In this document: positions 17,087-25,513 of the stretch, piece by piece
Numbering within the stretch: position 1 is the stretch's first letter
Layout of the letters: each line of letters opens with the position of its first letter
Notes under the pieces: generated by a model
What the model was told of the DNA's origin: nothing
The model's database searches: none
What the model saw: the letters and a program-made list of their open reading frames with translations, nothing else
Made by a program: the position numbers and the translations under genes
Source of the DNA: a virus
IMG/VR virus record: IMGVR_UViG_3300037674_000223
Location: 1-48,676 of that record
Length of the DNA: 48,676 nt
Direction: 5' to 3' (one strand)

Positions 17087-17115
17087 TTGACAAATTGAAC
17101 GAAAAGGTATATAGT
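17087..17115 (+). promoter_or_regulatory. Sigma70-like promoter of gp55
   Basis: TTGACA, 17-base spacer, TATAGT, then TATATT and the ATG at 17122. The predicted start (about 7 bases after the -10) falls on the start codon, so the message would be leaderless. An upstream in-frame TTG (17095) lies inside this promoter and cannot be the start of a message made from it. Confidence 0.75.
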
Positions 17116-17121
17116 TATATT

Positions 17122-17712
17122 ATGACTGCAAAATCAAAAACGAAGAAAGAACACTACGTTAATAACAAAGAGTTTTTGGAGGCGATGATAAAGTACAGAA
17201 AATCTGTACGAAAAGCAAAGAGAGAGAAACAAGATAAACCAGCAGTAGGAAACTACCTTGGATCGTGTTTTTTGAAGATTGCCAATCACCTTTCATATAG
17301 ACCTAATTTCATAAATTATACATTTAAAGATGACATGATTTCAGATGGTATAGAAAACTGTCTACAATACCTTGACAACTTTGATGGTAAAAAATCTAAA
17401 AATCCTTTCGCTTATTTTACTCAAATAATCTACTATGCTTTTATACGTAGAATACAAAAAGAGAAAAAACAAGTGACGATTAAACACAAACTTATTAGTA
17501 AATCAAATTTAGATGACTTTGCTCTTCAACCAGGTGACGATAGAGAATTTAGAAATCAAATGACAGAGTATTTACAAAAGAATTTACCTATGGATTCACA
17601 AGAGAAAATAGCTGAAGAAGTAGCAAAAAGTAAAAAGAAACGTAAGAAAAGGACAAGTAAGAATAGTTTAGATTATTTTTTTAAAAAAGATGAAGATAGC
17701 CCTATTAAATGA
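17122..17712 (+). CDS. gp55: Late sigma factor gp55
   Basis: Alternative sigma subunit that directs host RNA polymerase to TATAAATA promoters. The 196 residues compare with 185 in T4. The core (NYLGSCFLKIANHLSYRPNF, then DMISDGIENCLQYLDNFDGKKSKNPFAYFTQIIYYAFIRRIQKEKK) is the sigma region 2-like domain, in two helical segments. The tail is Lys-rich and ends near the clamp-binding position (SLDYFFKK). The ATG at 17122 is chosen because the promoter occupies the bases just upstream. gp47 begins inside its last 23 bases. Confidence 0.95.
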   Translation: MTAKSKTKKEHYVNNKEFLEAMIKYRKSVRKAKREKQDKPAVGNYLGSCFLKIANHLSYRPNFINYTFKDDMISDGIENCLQYLDNFDGKKSKNPFAYFTQIIYYAFIRRIQKEKKQVTIKHKLISKSNLDDFALQPGDDREFRNQMTEYLQKNLPMDSQEKIAEEVAKSKKKRKKRTSKNSLDYFFKKDEDSPIK

Positions 17713-18733
17713 TACACACTTTGGTTGCCGTAATGATTCTCCACACTTTATAAACTATCAAAATAAGTTTTACGAGGAACAATTTTTTCCTTATATTATT
17801 GATAATGATATAAAATGTTTAGTACATTTAGGTGACGTAGTTGATAGACGTAAGTTTATTAATCACAACACAGCCCACAATTTTAGACTAAATTTTTGGG
17901 ATAAATTAGAAGAATTGAATATAGATACTCACGTTATATTGGGTAATCACGATACCTATTATAAAAATACTAACGAAGTAAATGCTATACAAAATTTAAA
18001 TCTAGGAAAAATTACAACATATACAAGAGCAACAGATATAACTCTTGGTGGATTAGACATATTGTTTATACCATGGATATGTGAAGCCAATATAGAAGAT
18101 ACTTTATATAAAATAGATAATACAACAGCTCAAATTGTTATGGGTCATTTAGAAATAAAAGGCTTTGAAATGCATAGAGGAATTGTAAATGAACAAGGAC
18201 TTGATAGAGAACAATTTAGAAGATTTGAAAAAGTATTATCTGGTCATTTTCATAAGAAATCAGATGATGGCCATATCTTTTATCTAGGTACACAATATCA
18301 AATTATGTGGTCAGATTATAATTGTCCAAAAGGTTTTCATATATTTGATACAGACACAAGAGAATTAGAACGAATAGAGAACCCTTTACCTATATTTAAA
18401 AAATTAATATATGATGATACAAAAGAAAACTATGACAATTTAGATTTATCTTCTTACGATAATTGTTTTGTAAAACTATTTGTAAACAGGTGTAAGAATA
18501 AAGAAATGTATAGCAATCTAGTAGAAAGATTTTACAACAATACCAATGTACATGAATTGATTATTAATGAAGATACAAATGATATTACACAAACAGTTAA
18601 GGTAGATACTATAGATCAAGGTGAGGATACATTAACATTTTTAGGTAACTATATTGACCAAGTAGATACTGAATTAGATAAGACAAAACTAAAAGACTTT
18701 GCAAAAGAACTATACACGGAGGCCAGTGAATAA
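17690..18733 (+). CDS. gp47: Recombination endonuclease subunit gp47 (Mre11-like)
   Basis: Nuclease subunit of the gp46-gp47 complex, which resects ends for recombination-dependent replication. The metallophosphoesterase motifs are in order: LLNDTHFG (Asp8, His10), HLGDVVDRR, ILGNHD, MGHLEI and SGHFHKK. The 347 residues compare with 339 in T4. It overlaps gp55 by 23 bases, and its partner gp46 follows after two small genes, an arrangement seen in cyanophages. Confidence 0.95.
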   Translation: MKIALLNDTHFGCRNDSPHFINYQNKFYEEQFFPYIIDNDIKCLVHLGDVVDRRKFINHNTAHNFRLNFWDKLEELNIDTHVILGNHDTYYKNTNEVNAIQNLNLGKITTYTRATDITLGGLDILFIPWICEANIEDTLYKIDNTTAQIVMGHLEIKGFEMHRGIVNEQGLDREQFRRFEKVLSGHFHKKSDDGHIFYLGTQYQIMWSDYNCPKGFHIFDTDTRELERIENPLPIFKKLIYDDTKENYDNLDLSSYDNCFVKLFVNRCKNKEMYSNLVERFYNNTNVHELIINEDTNDITQTVKVDTIDQGEDTLTFLGNYIDQVDTELDKTKLKDFAKELYTEASE

Positions 18734-18986
18734 TAAAACTCCAAAAGTTGAAACATTAGAATCACAAAAAGAAGAATTAGAGTCATCTATGAAATCTTCC
18801 AGACACCAAGAGTATGTTAGAAAAGAAATGGATAAAATTAGAGCAGAAGGTAAAATGAAGGAAGAAAGTGTGTCTGATACACACGCTATTATTAAAGAGG
18901 CAGAAAAAAGAGTAAAAACACCGTCAGAAAAAATGCAAGAGGAGTTGGAACCAATACCAGATTTATGTCCAATGACAGATGAATAG
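18726..18986 (+). CDS. Small charged coiled-coil protein
   Basis: An 86-residue, Lys/Glu-rich, mostly helical protein between gp47 and gp46, ending in an acidic DLCPMTDE. The GTG at 18726 lies 3 bases after GGAGG and overlaps the end of gp47, and is preferred; an in-frame TTG at 18699 has no ribosome site. The GGAGG spacing is short. Function not recognised. Confidence 0.6.
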   Translation: MNNKTPKVETLESQKEELESSMKSSRHQEYVRKEMDKIRAEGKMKEESVSDTHAIIKEAEKRVKTPSEKMQEELEPIPDLCPMTDE

Positions 18987-19176
18987 AGCTATATTAGAAA
19001 GTATTATAGATGTAGGTAGTGGATTAATTTTAGCTATTCTTATTCAATTATATATCTTTCCATTCTTTGGATTATATCCAACTATTTTAGATAGTTTAGG
19101 AATTGCATTAATATTTACTGTTGTATCAATGGTAAGATCAGCATGTTGGAGATACTTTTTTAGGAAAAAAACGTGA
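18979..19176 (+). CDS. Two-span membrane protein
   Basis: A 65-residue protein: short amphipathic start NRAILESIIDVGSG, hydrophobic span about 14-32, a loop, a second span about 39-54, then a basic RYFFRKKT tail. Small phage proteins with this RxxxESxxDV...W+RYxFRK layout recur in many phage genomes. It overlaps both neighbours (ATGA type at the start, GTGA at the end), so it is cotranslated with gp46. Role unknown; membrane attachment of replication or recombination is a guess. Confidence 0.7.
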   Translation: MNRAILESIIDVGSGLILAILIQLYIFPFFGLYPTILDSLGIALIFTVVSMVRSACWRYFFRKKT

Positions 19177-20888
19177 TAGTCTTTAAAAAAATATCATATA
19201 AGAATTTCCTATCTACAGGTAATACGCCTATAGAAATAGACTTAAATAAATCACATACAACATTAGTAATAGGACCAAATGGATCAGGTAAGTCTACTTT
19301 ATTGGACGCCCTTTGTTTTGTTTTATTTAATAAACCATTTAGAATTATAAAGAAAGATCAAATAGTAAACTCAATAAACAATACAGAAACTATTGTAGAA
19401 ATAGAATTTGGTGTAGGATTAAAAGAATATAAAATAGTAAGAGGTATTAAACCAAATCTATTTGAAATATATCAAGATGGTATTCTTATGAATCAAGACG
19501 CCAACAGTATAGACTATCAGAAATATCTAGAACAAAATATAATGAGACTTAACTATAGGTCTTTTTTACAAGTTGTATTATTAGGGTCATCATCATACGA
19601 GCCGTTTATGAAAATGAAACCTAGATACAGACGAGAAGTGGTTGAGGAAATTTTAGACATTAGAGTGTTTGGTCTTATGGACCTGATATTAAGAAGTCAA
19701 CAATCAGATTTAGCTAAGAAAGTTATTGAAATGAAACACCGAGCTGACCTTATACAAACCAAGTATGAGACAGAGTTAAATCACTTCAATGCTATTTCCA
19801 ACTTGAATATGAACGACCTAGATGGTAAAAAACAACTGATTAACAAAAATGAAGAAGATAACAAAGAGTATAGTAGAAAGATTGAAACACTAAACGAACA
19901 AATAGGTTCTCATAAAAAAGAAATAGAAGATAAAGATAAAGTGGTTACCAAGGTAAGTAAGTTAACAAAACTAGAAGCTAAGATTGAAACCAATTTAAAG
20001 ACACATCAAAAGACATTAGAGTTTTTTGAGAATAATGATAGTTGTCCTACATGTACACAACCTATAGATAAAAATTTTAAAACTCAAAAGATAGATACCA
20101 CTAAAACAAAAGTAAAAACTCTATCAGATGGTATGAGAGATATATTAAGTGAGATAGCCAAAACAGAATTAAAACTAACAGAAATGAATAAAGTATCTGA
20201 AAAGATATATGAACTAAATATTGATATATCTAAATTTGAAACTTCTCTAGATGAAATAAACAAATTTAGCAATAGAATACATGAAGAAATGAGACTACTA
20301 GAAAACAAACAAGTTGATGGTAGAGAGATTAAAATACAACTAGAAGATTTAAAACAACAACTAGATGATAGTAAAGTAGAAAGAGATAGAATAATTGAAC
20401 AAAAGGATTACGTAGATATATTAAGAGAGATATTAAATGACAAAGGTGCCAAGGCTCAGATTATACGTAAGTATGTTCCTATAATGAACAACTTAATTAA
20501 TCAACATTTACAGGCCATGGATTTCTTTGTATCGTTTCATTTAGATGAGGAGTTTAATGAAACAGTAAAGAGTAGATTTAGAGATACATTTAATTATAAT
20601 AACTTTAGTGAGGGTGAAAAAATGAGAATAGACCTTGCATTGTTATTTACTTGGAGACATATTGCAAAGATGAAAAATAGTACAAATACCAATCTATTAA
20701 TATTAGATGAAATATTTGACGGCAGTTTAGACGGCCAAGGTACAGATGATTTTTTTAAGATTATAACACAACTCTCAAAAGAAAACATCTTTATTATATC
20801 CCATAAGGGAGATATAATGTTTGATAAATTTACTAATATAATAAAGTTTGAGAAGTATAAAAACTTCACAAGATTACAACCAACATAG
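19173..20888 (+). CDS. gp46: Recombination endonuclease subunit gp46 (Rad50-like)
   Basis: SMC/Rad50-type ATPase partner of gp47. Walker A is GPNGSGKST (34-42), there is a long coiled coil (about 175-460) with a zinc-hook CPTC (Cys291, Cys294) at its apex, then signature FSEGEKMRIDLAL and Walker B LLILDEIFDGSLD. The 571 residues compare with 560 in T4. It starts with GTG at 19173 overlapping the preceding stop. Confidence 0.97.
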   Translation: MIVFKKISYKNFLSTGNTPIEIDLNKSHTTLVIGPNGSGKSTLLDALCFVLFNKPFRIIKKDQIVNSINNTETIVEIEFGVGLKEYKIVRGIKPNLFEIYQDGILMNQDANSIDYQKYLEQNIMRLNYRSFLQVVLLGSSSYEPFMKMKPRYRREVVEEILDIRVFGLMDLILRSQQSDLAKKVIEMKHRADLIQTKYETELNHFNAISNLNMNDLDGKKQLINKNEEDNKEYSRKIETLNEQIGSHKKEIEDKDKVVTKVSKLTKLEAKIETNLKTHQKTLEFFENNDSCPTCTQPIDKNFKTQKIDTTKTKVKTLSDGMRDILSEIAKTELKLTEMNKVSEKIYELNIDISKFETSLDEINKFSNRIHEEMRLLENKQVDGREIKIQLEDLKQQLDDSKVERDRIIEQKDYVDILREILNDKGAKAQIIRKYVPIMNNLINQHLQAMDFFVSFHLDEEFNETVKSRFRDTFNYNNFSEGEKMRIDLALLFTWRHIAKMKNSTNTNLLILDEIFDGSLDGQGTDDFFKIITQLSKENIFIISHKGDIMFDKFTNIIKFEKYKNFTRLQPT

Positions 20889-20896
20889 GAGATAAT

Positions 20897-21613
20897 ATGG
20901 GTAGTACACAAAAAAATGTTATGAGACCACCACAACCAAAAAGGGAAAAAATACCTAAAAGTCAGGATAATTATATTGATAATGCTCAAACGTTTATGAA
21001 GGCAAAGCCAAAAAACCAAGTAAACACTGACAAAATAAAGGAGAAGGGAACCACTGAAGTGGACGATAAAAAAGGTTTAAAATTGGTCCCACCAAGAGAC
21101 CCGAGAGTAAATTCAGCCATAGCACCTTTTAGCGATGATATGTTAAAAGATGAGGGTTTTAAAGATAGAAAAGAATTAGCAGACGCTATGTTCACAACTA
21201 TGAAAAAATATGGTGGATTAGGTTTAACCTGTAATCAGGTTGGATTGCCTTTCAATATGTTTACATTAGGCGATCATCCATCTATAGAAAAAGGGTTAAA
21301 GATGGCATGTTTTAATCCATTTATAATTTCAAAAAGTGAGGAAACAGTAATGATGAAAGAAGGTTGTTTAACCTTTCCTTTTGTATTCTTATCAATAGTA
21401 AGGCCTAGAAAAGTAGTTGTTAAATACGAAGACGAAGATGGACAATTAAGAGAAGGCCACCTTGATGGTATGATTAGTAGAGTATTCCAACATGAATACG
21501 ATCATATATTAGGTAAGAATTTTATAGATGGTGTATCTAAAATGAAACTGGATATGGCTTATAAGAAGGCTGCTAAGCAGATGAAACTCTACGAAAAACG
21601 TAAGAATCTGTAA
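20897..21613 (+). CDS. def: Peptide deformylase with long N-terminal extension
   Basis: Metalloenzyme removing the formyl group from nascent proteins. All three catalytic motifs are present: GLGLTCNQVG (about 107-116), EGCLTFP (Cys157) and QHEYDH (His199, Glu200, His203), so zinc or iron binding should be intact. The first 75 or so residues are charged, disordered-looking and absent from bacterial enzymes, giving 238 residues. Cyanophage deformylases are usually short and photosystem-linked; here the neighbours are recombination genes. A TAGGAG ribosome site precedes the ATG. Confidence 0.9.
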   Translation: MGSTQKNVMRPPQPKREKIPKSQDNYIDNAQTFMKAKPKNQVNTDKIKEKGTTEVDDKKGLKLVPPRDPRVNSAIAPFSDDMLKDEGFKDRKELADAMFTTMKKYGGLGLTCNQVGLPFNMFTLGDHPSIEKGLKMACFNPFIISKSEETVMMKEGCLTFPFVFLSIVRPRKVVVKYEDEDGQLREGHLDGMISRVFQHEYDHILGKNFIDGVSKMKLDMAYKKAAKQMKLYEKRKNL

Positions 21614-21615
21614 GC

Positions 21616-21644
21616 TTGACAATCAGATTAATTTCTGATAGGAT
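21616..21644 (+). promoter_or_regulatory. Sigma70-like promoter of first DruA-like gene
   Basis: TTGACA, 17-base spacer ending TGA, TAGGAT (extended -10), then TATATT directly before the ATG at 21651. Six bases separate the -10 from the start codon, as at gp55 and at the second DruA-like gene, so the message is predicted leaderless. Confidence 0.75.
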
Positions 21645-21650
21645 TATATT

Positions 21651-22982
21651 ATGAATAAAGAAGACTTTGATATACATGAAAAACAAGATTTAGAAGGCGT
21701 TGAAAAAAAGTGGAAGAAATTCCAAGAAGAAAACGATATATCTAAAGTAGAAGATGTTGATCTAAAACATCTTAAAGAAGAAATAGAAAAAGACCTTGGA
21801 TACGTGTCTAAAATGACCGTACAAGAGTATACATTATTCCAAAAGTGGCAAGAAGTACATAAGAAATATCCTACAGTAGAAACAACTACTCTTTATGGTA
21901 CAGAAAAATTACTAGAAAACCCTACACAAAAACAACAAATAGAATCAGTTAGAAAGAATATCTGGATTCCAGAATCACCTGAAGACTATGATAAATTAGA
22001 ACCTGTATTAGAATATACAGACGATACTACAAAAAGATTTAACGGTAAAGCAGTAAGAACTCAACAACTATCAGAAAACTGGAATACATTAAGAACGTTT
22101 TTGTCTACTATGAAAAACAATAGTAATATTGGTAGACAACTATTCTTTAATGTAAATGATAACAGATCAGGTAAACATCTAGGTGTTATTTGTATATCTG
22201 GTGACTTTATGGATTTAACTCCAAGAGATAGTGCTATTGGTTGGGATAGACATAGTAAAACATTTGGTGGTATGATTAATCATACTGCTATTGGTTCCTC
22301 TATTGTACCAACACAACCTTTAGGTTATAGTTTTACTGGTGGTAAATTATTAGCATATCTATGTTTATCAGATGATGTACAAAGAATATGGCAAGAAAAG
22401 TATGGCGATAAGTTAGTTGGTGTTACCACAACATCTTTATATGGTAAGGCAAAAGCGAATACTTTAAGTCAATATGATGGTTTAAAATATTGGAAACGTA
22501 TGGGTTTCACTATGGGTTCCGTTTCATATGAACCACAATTAGAAACTAAAAATTTAATTAAACAATGGTTAAAGAAAAATCATACTAAAAAATACTTTGA
22601 ATGGTATGTGGCAACAAGAGCCAATGGCCAACCATTAAAAAGAGATCACAAAAATAGGTCATATATGTTTACTTATTCAAGACTTGGTATACCTAAAGAA
22701 TATATAAAAACAGATCATGCTAGAGGTATATACTTTGCAAGATTATATGAGAATACATATGAGTATTTAAGAGGCGAAGTAAAAGATGATGGTTTAAAGA
22801 AACGATTCGATTCGTCTACCGAAGCATTAGTTAAAGTGTGGAAAGAAAAACATGCCTCTAAAAGAATAAAGAGTTTAAAACAAACAAATAGATATTCTAA
22901 AGAATCACATTTTTATGATGATTTGATATACTTAAATTGGGAAGAGTGTAAAGGAAAGTACTTAAATCAAGTAGGAAGATAG
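21651..22982 (+). CDS. DruA-like (DUF4338) protein 1
   Basis: A 443-residue protein whose middle (about 180-290) resembles the DUF4338/DruA domain: LGVICISGDFMDLTPRDSAIGW, an invariant-looking SSIVPTQPLGY, FTGGKLLAYLCLSDDVQRIW, EKYGDKLVGVTTTSLYG and QYDGLKYWKRMGF. The N-terminal 110 residues are charged and helical; the C terminus is basic. DruA is the hallmark subunit of the Druantia anti-phage system, and related proteins occur near mobile elements; the biochemical activity is not settled. A shorter paralogue lies at 39056. Both have leaderless-type promoters. Confidence 0.65.
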   Translation: MNKEDFDIHEKQDLEGVEKKWKKFQEENDISKVEDVDLKHLKEEIEKDLGYVSKMTVQEYTLFQKWQEVHKKYPTVETTTLYGTEKLLENPTQKQQIESVRKNIWIPESPEDYDKLEPVLEYTDDTTKRFNGKAVRTQQLSENWNTLRTFLSTMKNNSNIGRQLFFNVNDNRSGKHLGVICISGDFMDLTPRDSAIGWDRHSKTFGGMINHTAIGSSIVPTQPLGYSFTGGKLLAYLCLSDDVQRIWQEKYGDKLVGVTTTSLYGKAKANTLSQYDGLKYWKRMGFTMGSVSYEPQLETKNLIKQWLKKNHTKKYFEWYVATRANGQPLKRDHKNRSYMFTYSRLGIPKEYIKTDHARGIYFARLYENTYEYLRGEVKDDGLKKRFDSSTEALVKVWKEKHASKRIKSLKQTNRYSKESHFYDDLIYLNWEECKGKYLNQVGR

Positions 22983-23035
22983 AGAATCAGCAAGAGTTAT
23001 CCACTGTTCTGGTAATGTTCTAAAAATTAATTTCA

Positions 23036-23073
23036 AAAAGCAAGTAAAACCGTCAAAAATAATGGTTGCTTTT
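23036..23073 (+). terminator. Possible terminator overlapping a promoter -35
   Basis: An 8-bp perfect stem AAAAGCAA / TTGCTTTT with a 22-base loop, followed by the T-rich CGTTTCATTTTCC. It lies in the 123-base gap after the DruA-like gene, and its 3' arm contains the TTGCTT used as the -35 of the next promoter. Confidence 0.45.
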
Positions 23074-23094
23074 CGTTTCATTTTCCTTTAGGAT
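23066..23094 (+). promoter_or_regulatory. Sigma70-like promoter of HExxH-VWA gene
   Basis: TTGCTT, 17-base spacer, TAGGAT: the same two hexamers and spacing as the promoter of the AAA+ partner gene at 25458, suggesting co-regulation. The predicted start near 23101 leaves about 5 bases before the ATG at 23106. Confidence 0.65.
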
Positions 23095-23105
23095 AAGAGT
23101 ATATT

Positions 23106-25427
23106 ATGAAAAAGAAAACCACTACAAAACTTTCATTAGATCAAAAATCACAACTAGCAAAATTATTAGCAACCGAAAATATAAGCATTCAACATAACAA
23201 TGTTAGAACAGCTTCTTTTGATGTAAAGAATAGAGTACTTACATTACCAATTTTTAAAACAAAATCTCCCGATGTGTATGACATGTTAATCGCCCATGAA
23301 TGCAGTCATGCTCTATTTACTCCTTATAAAGCATGGGCAAAAATTGAAGATGATGAGCTACGTGCTTATGTTAATGTTTTAGAAGATAAAAGAATAGATT
23401 TAAAAATTCAAAAGAAATATCCTGGTGTTAGAAAAAACTATCTTAATGGTTTTGATATTCTTAATAAGGCTAATTTCTTTGGTGTTAGAGATAAAGATTT
23501 AAATAAAGACTTACATTTAATTGATAAAATTAATATGTTCTATAAGTCTTCAAAAAGATTACCAATACATTTTACAACTCTTGAAAACATTTGGATTAAA
23601 AAAGTTAATGCAATAAAAACTTTTTCAGATGTTGTTAAGTTAGCTAAAGAAATGTTAAATTGGCAGAAAAAACAAACTGAAAAAAATAAAAAGGATCCAA
23701 ATTTTTCAGGTAGTAATTTAGATAAACTGTATGTAATAAAAGACGATCATAAAGGTCCTGAAGAAACTAAAGCAGAAACACCTAGCGATGATGAAGATGG
23801 TAATAGTAAACAAGAAGAAAAACCTGAAGAAAAAAAAGAAAGCAATGGTGAAGCTAGTAAAGATGATGTACAAGTTGACAATGCTGAAAATCAAAAATCA
23901 GTTGAGGGTGGTGATGGTAAAACAGAAGATCAAGAAAGTAAAGGTTTAGATTCAAGAAAATTTATAGCAATTACTGATAAAAAATACCAAGAAAATACTA
24001 AAAGAATTACTGACAGTGATGTTGAATATAATTATGTGACTTTACCTGAACCTGATTTAAATAAAGTTATTGTTCCAACTAAAACTTTCTTAAAAGAAAT
24101 GAGAGAATATATTAGAGGTGAATATAAAGTATCATCTAGTACAACTCAATATTTAAATTGGTTAAAAAATGATTTTAAAAAGTATTGTAGTGATAATATG
24201 AAAACTGTTAACTATCTAGTTAAAGAATTTGAAATGAAAAAATCTGCTACTGCTTATAAGAGAGCAACTACTGATAAAACAGGTACAATTGATCCACTTA
24301 AATTAAAAGATTACAAATTTAGTGAAGACATTTTTAAAAGATTAACTATCTTACCTACAGAAAAAAACCATGGTATGATGATGTTGTTAGATTGGTCTGG
24401 TAGTATGTGTGCTGATCTTAAAAAAACTATAGATCAATTAATTAATTTAGTTTACTTTTGTAGAAAAGTTAACATACCTTTTAAAGTATATGCATTTACT
24501 ACCGAGTATTGTGAAAAACAAGGATTAATCCATAGAGATAGGGATCCTAGTAAAGCAAGTTTTAAATTTAAAAGTGGTAATATGTTTTTAGAAAACTTTA
24601 ATCTAATTGAATTAGCAAATCATAATTTAAAGAAAAAAGAATTAGAAGAGTCTTTAATGTATATTTACAATATGGGTTTATGTTATGGCCATTATTCAAG
24701 AAGAGGTGTTTGGAATGAGGAAAGATATGAAGGAAGTAGATTTCATATGCCGTCTCAATATAATTTAGGTACTACACCACTTAACGAAGCTTTAGTTGCT
24801 TGTTTAAAATTGGTTCCATTATTCAGAAAAAAATATAATATTGAAAAAATGACTTTCATTACATTAACTGATGGTGGTGCTAACTATTCTGGTGACGCAA
24901 AAGTTGTAGAAGACAAAGATGGTAAACTTATTAGAGTACATAAAGATGAATTAAGAGTCACTGATAAAAATGGTAGAGACAAATATATTCCAATTAAAAC
25001 AGTTATTAAGATTGGTAAAAAACAATATGTTAATGAGGATAGTAGATCAGATTTGACTTCTTTGATGTTAACTCTTATACAAAAAGAACATAATATAAAA
25101 ACAATTGGTTTCTATGTTTTAAAAACTATTAAGTGGTGGGATGTTGGCAGATTTACTAGAGACATTAAATCATTTATGTTAAGAGACAAAATTATTGCCG
25201 ATATTAGAAAGAAATTTGTTAAAGAAAAATGCGCTATTGTAGACCATAAAGGATATAACAAGTATTTTTTATTAAATGGTAAAACAATGGCCGTACAAAA
25301 TACTGACCTTACTACAATCCAAGAAGGCTTAAAACCAGGTCAGATTAAAAATTTATTTAGTAAAAGTATGAAAGGAAGAATCACTTCCAGAACACTATTA
25401 AATAAATTCATTGAGGAGGTTGCGTAA
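23106..25427 (+). CDS. HExxH metallopeptidase-like plus VWA protein (CobT-like)
   Basis: A 773-residue two-domain protein. The N terminus has a zincin motif AHECSHALF (His64, Glu65, His68). A charged linker of Glu/Lys/Asp (about 215-285) follows. The C-terminal half is a von Willebrand A domain with the metal-binding motif LLDWSGSM (Asp429), a downstream TPLNEALVA Thr and LTDGGANYSG. It is paired with the AAA+ gene at 25514, as MoxR ATPases pair with VWA proteins and CobS with CobT. Such pairs remodel proteins or insert metals. Cobalt chelation is unlikely here, with no other cobalamin genes in view. Confidence 0.8.
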   Translation: MKKKTTTKLSLDQKSQLAKLLATENISIQHNNVRTASFDVKNRVLTLPIFKTKSPDVYDMLIAHECSHALFTPYKAWAKIEDDELRAYVNVLEDKRIDLKIQKKYPGVRKNYLNGFDILNKANFFGVRDKDLNKDLHLIDKINMFYKSSKRLPIHFTTLENIWIKKVNAIKTFSDVVKLAKEMLNWQKKQTEKNKKDPNFSGSNLDKLYVIKDDHKGPEETKAETPSDDEDGNSKQEEKPEEKKESNGEASKDDVQVDNAENQKSVEGGDGKTEDQESKGLDSRKFIAITDKKYQENTKRITDSDVEYNYVTLPEPDLNKVIVPTKTFLKEMREYIRGEYKVSSSTTQYLNWLKNDFKKYCSDNMKTVNYLVKEFEMKKSATAYKRATTDKTGTIDPLKLKDYKFSEDIFKRLTILPTEKNHGMMMLLDWSGSMCADLKKTIDQLINLVYFCRKVNIPFKVYAFTTEYCEKQGLIHRDRDPSKASFKFKSGNMFLENFNLIELANHNLKKKELEESLMYIYNMGLCYGHYSRRGVWNEERYEGSRFHMPSQYNLGTTPLNEALVACLKLVPLFRKKYNIEKMTFITLTDGGANYSGDAKVVEDKDGKLIRVHKDELRVTDKNGRDKYIPIKTVIKIGKKQYVNEDSRSDLTSLMLTLIQKEHNIKTIGFYVLKTIKWWDVGRFTRDIKSFMLRDKIIADIRKKFVKEKCAIVDHKGYNKYFLLNGKTMAVQNTDLTTIQEGLKPGQIKNLFSKSMKGRITSRTLLNKFIEEVA

Positions 25428-25457
25428 AAATCAATGTGGATAACACAATTTTTAGGC

Positions 25458-25486
25458 TTGCTTTATACAATGAACTATGATAGGAT
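25458..25486 (+). promoter_or_regulatory. Sigma70-like promoter of cobS-like gene
   Basis: TTGCTT, 17-base spacer ending TGA, TAGGAT. The predicted start near 25493 leaves a 21-base leader with a GAAAGGAAA ribosome site. Twin of the promoter at 23066. Confidence 0.72.
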
Positions 25487-25513
25487 ATATTAATAAAACG
25501 AAAGGAAAGCACT

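Noticed and set aside
17095-17121. Upstream TTG start for gp55
   Set aside because: The TTG lies between the -35 and -10 of the gp55 promoter, so it would not be on the transcript; the residues it adds have no T4 counterpart.
20594-21019. A 141-codon minus-strand ORF over the gp46/deformylase junction
   Set aside because: Antisense shadow of gp46 Walker B sequence, with low-complexity hydrophobic composition and no promoter.
21651-22982. A full Druantia defence system
   Set aside because: Only DruA-like proteins are present; no DruB-DruE or helicase partner lies nearby.
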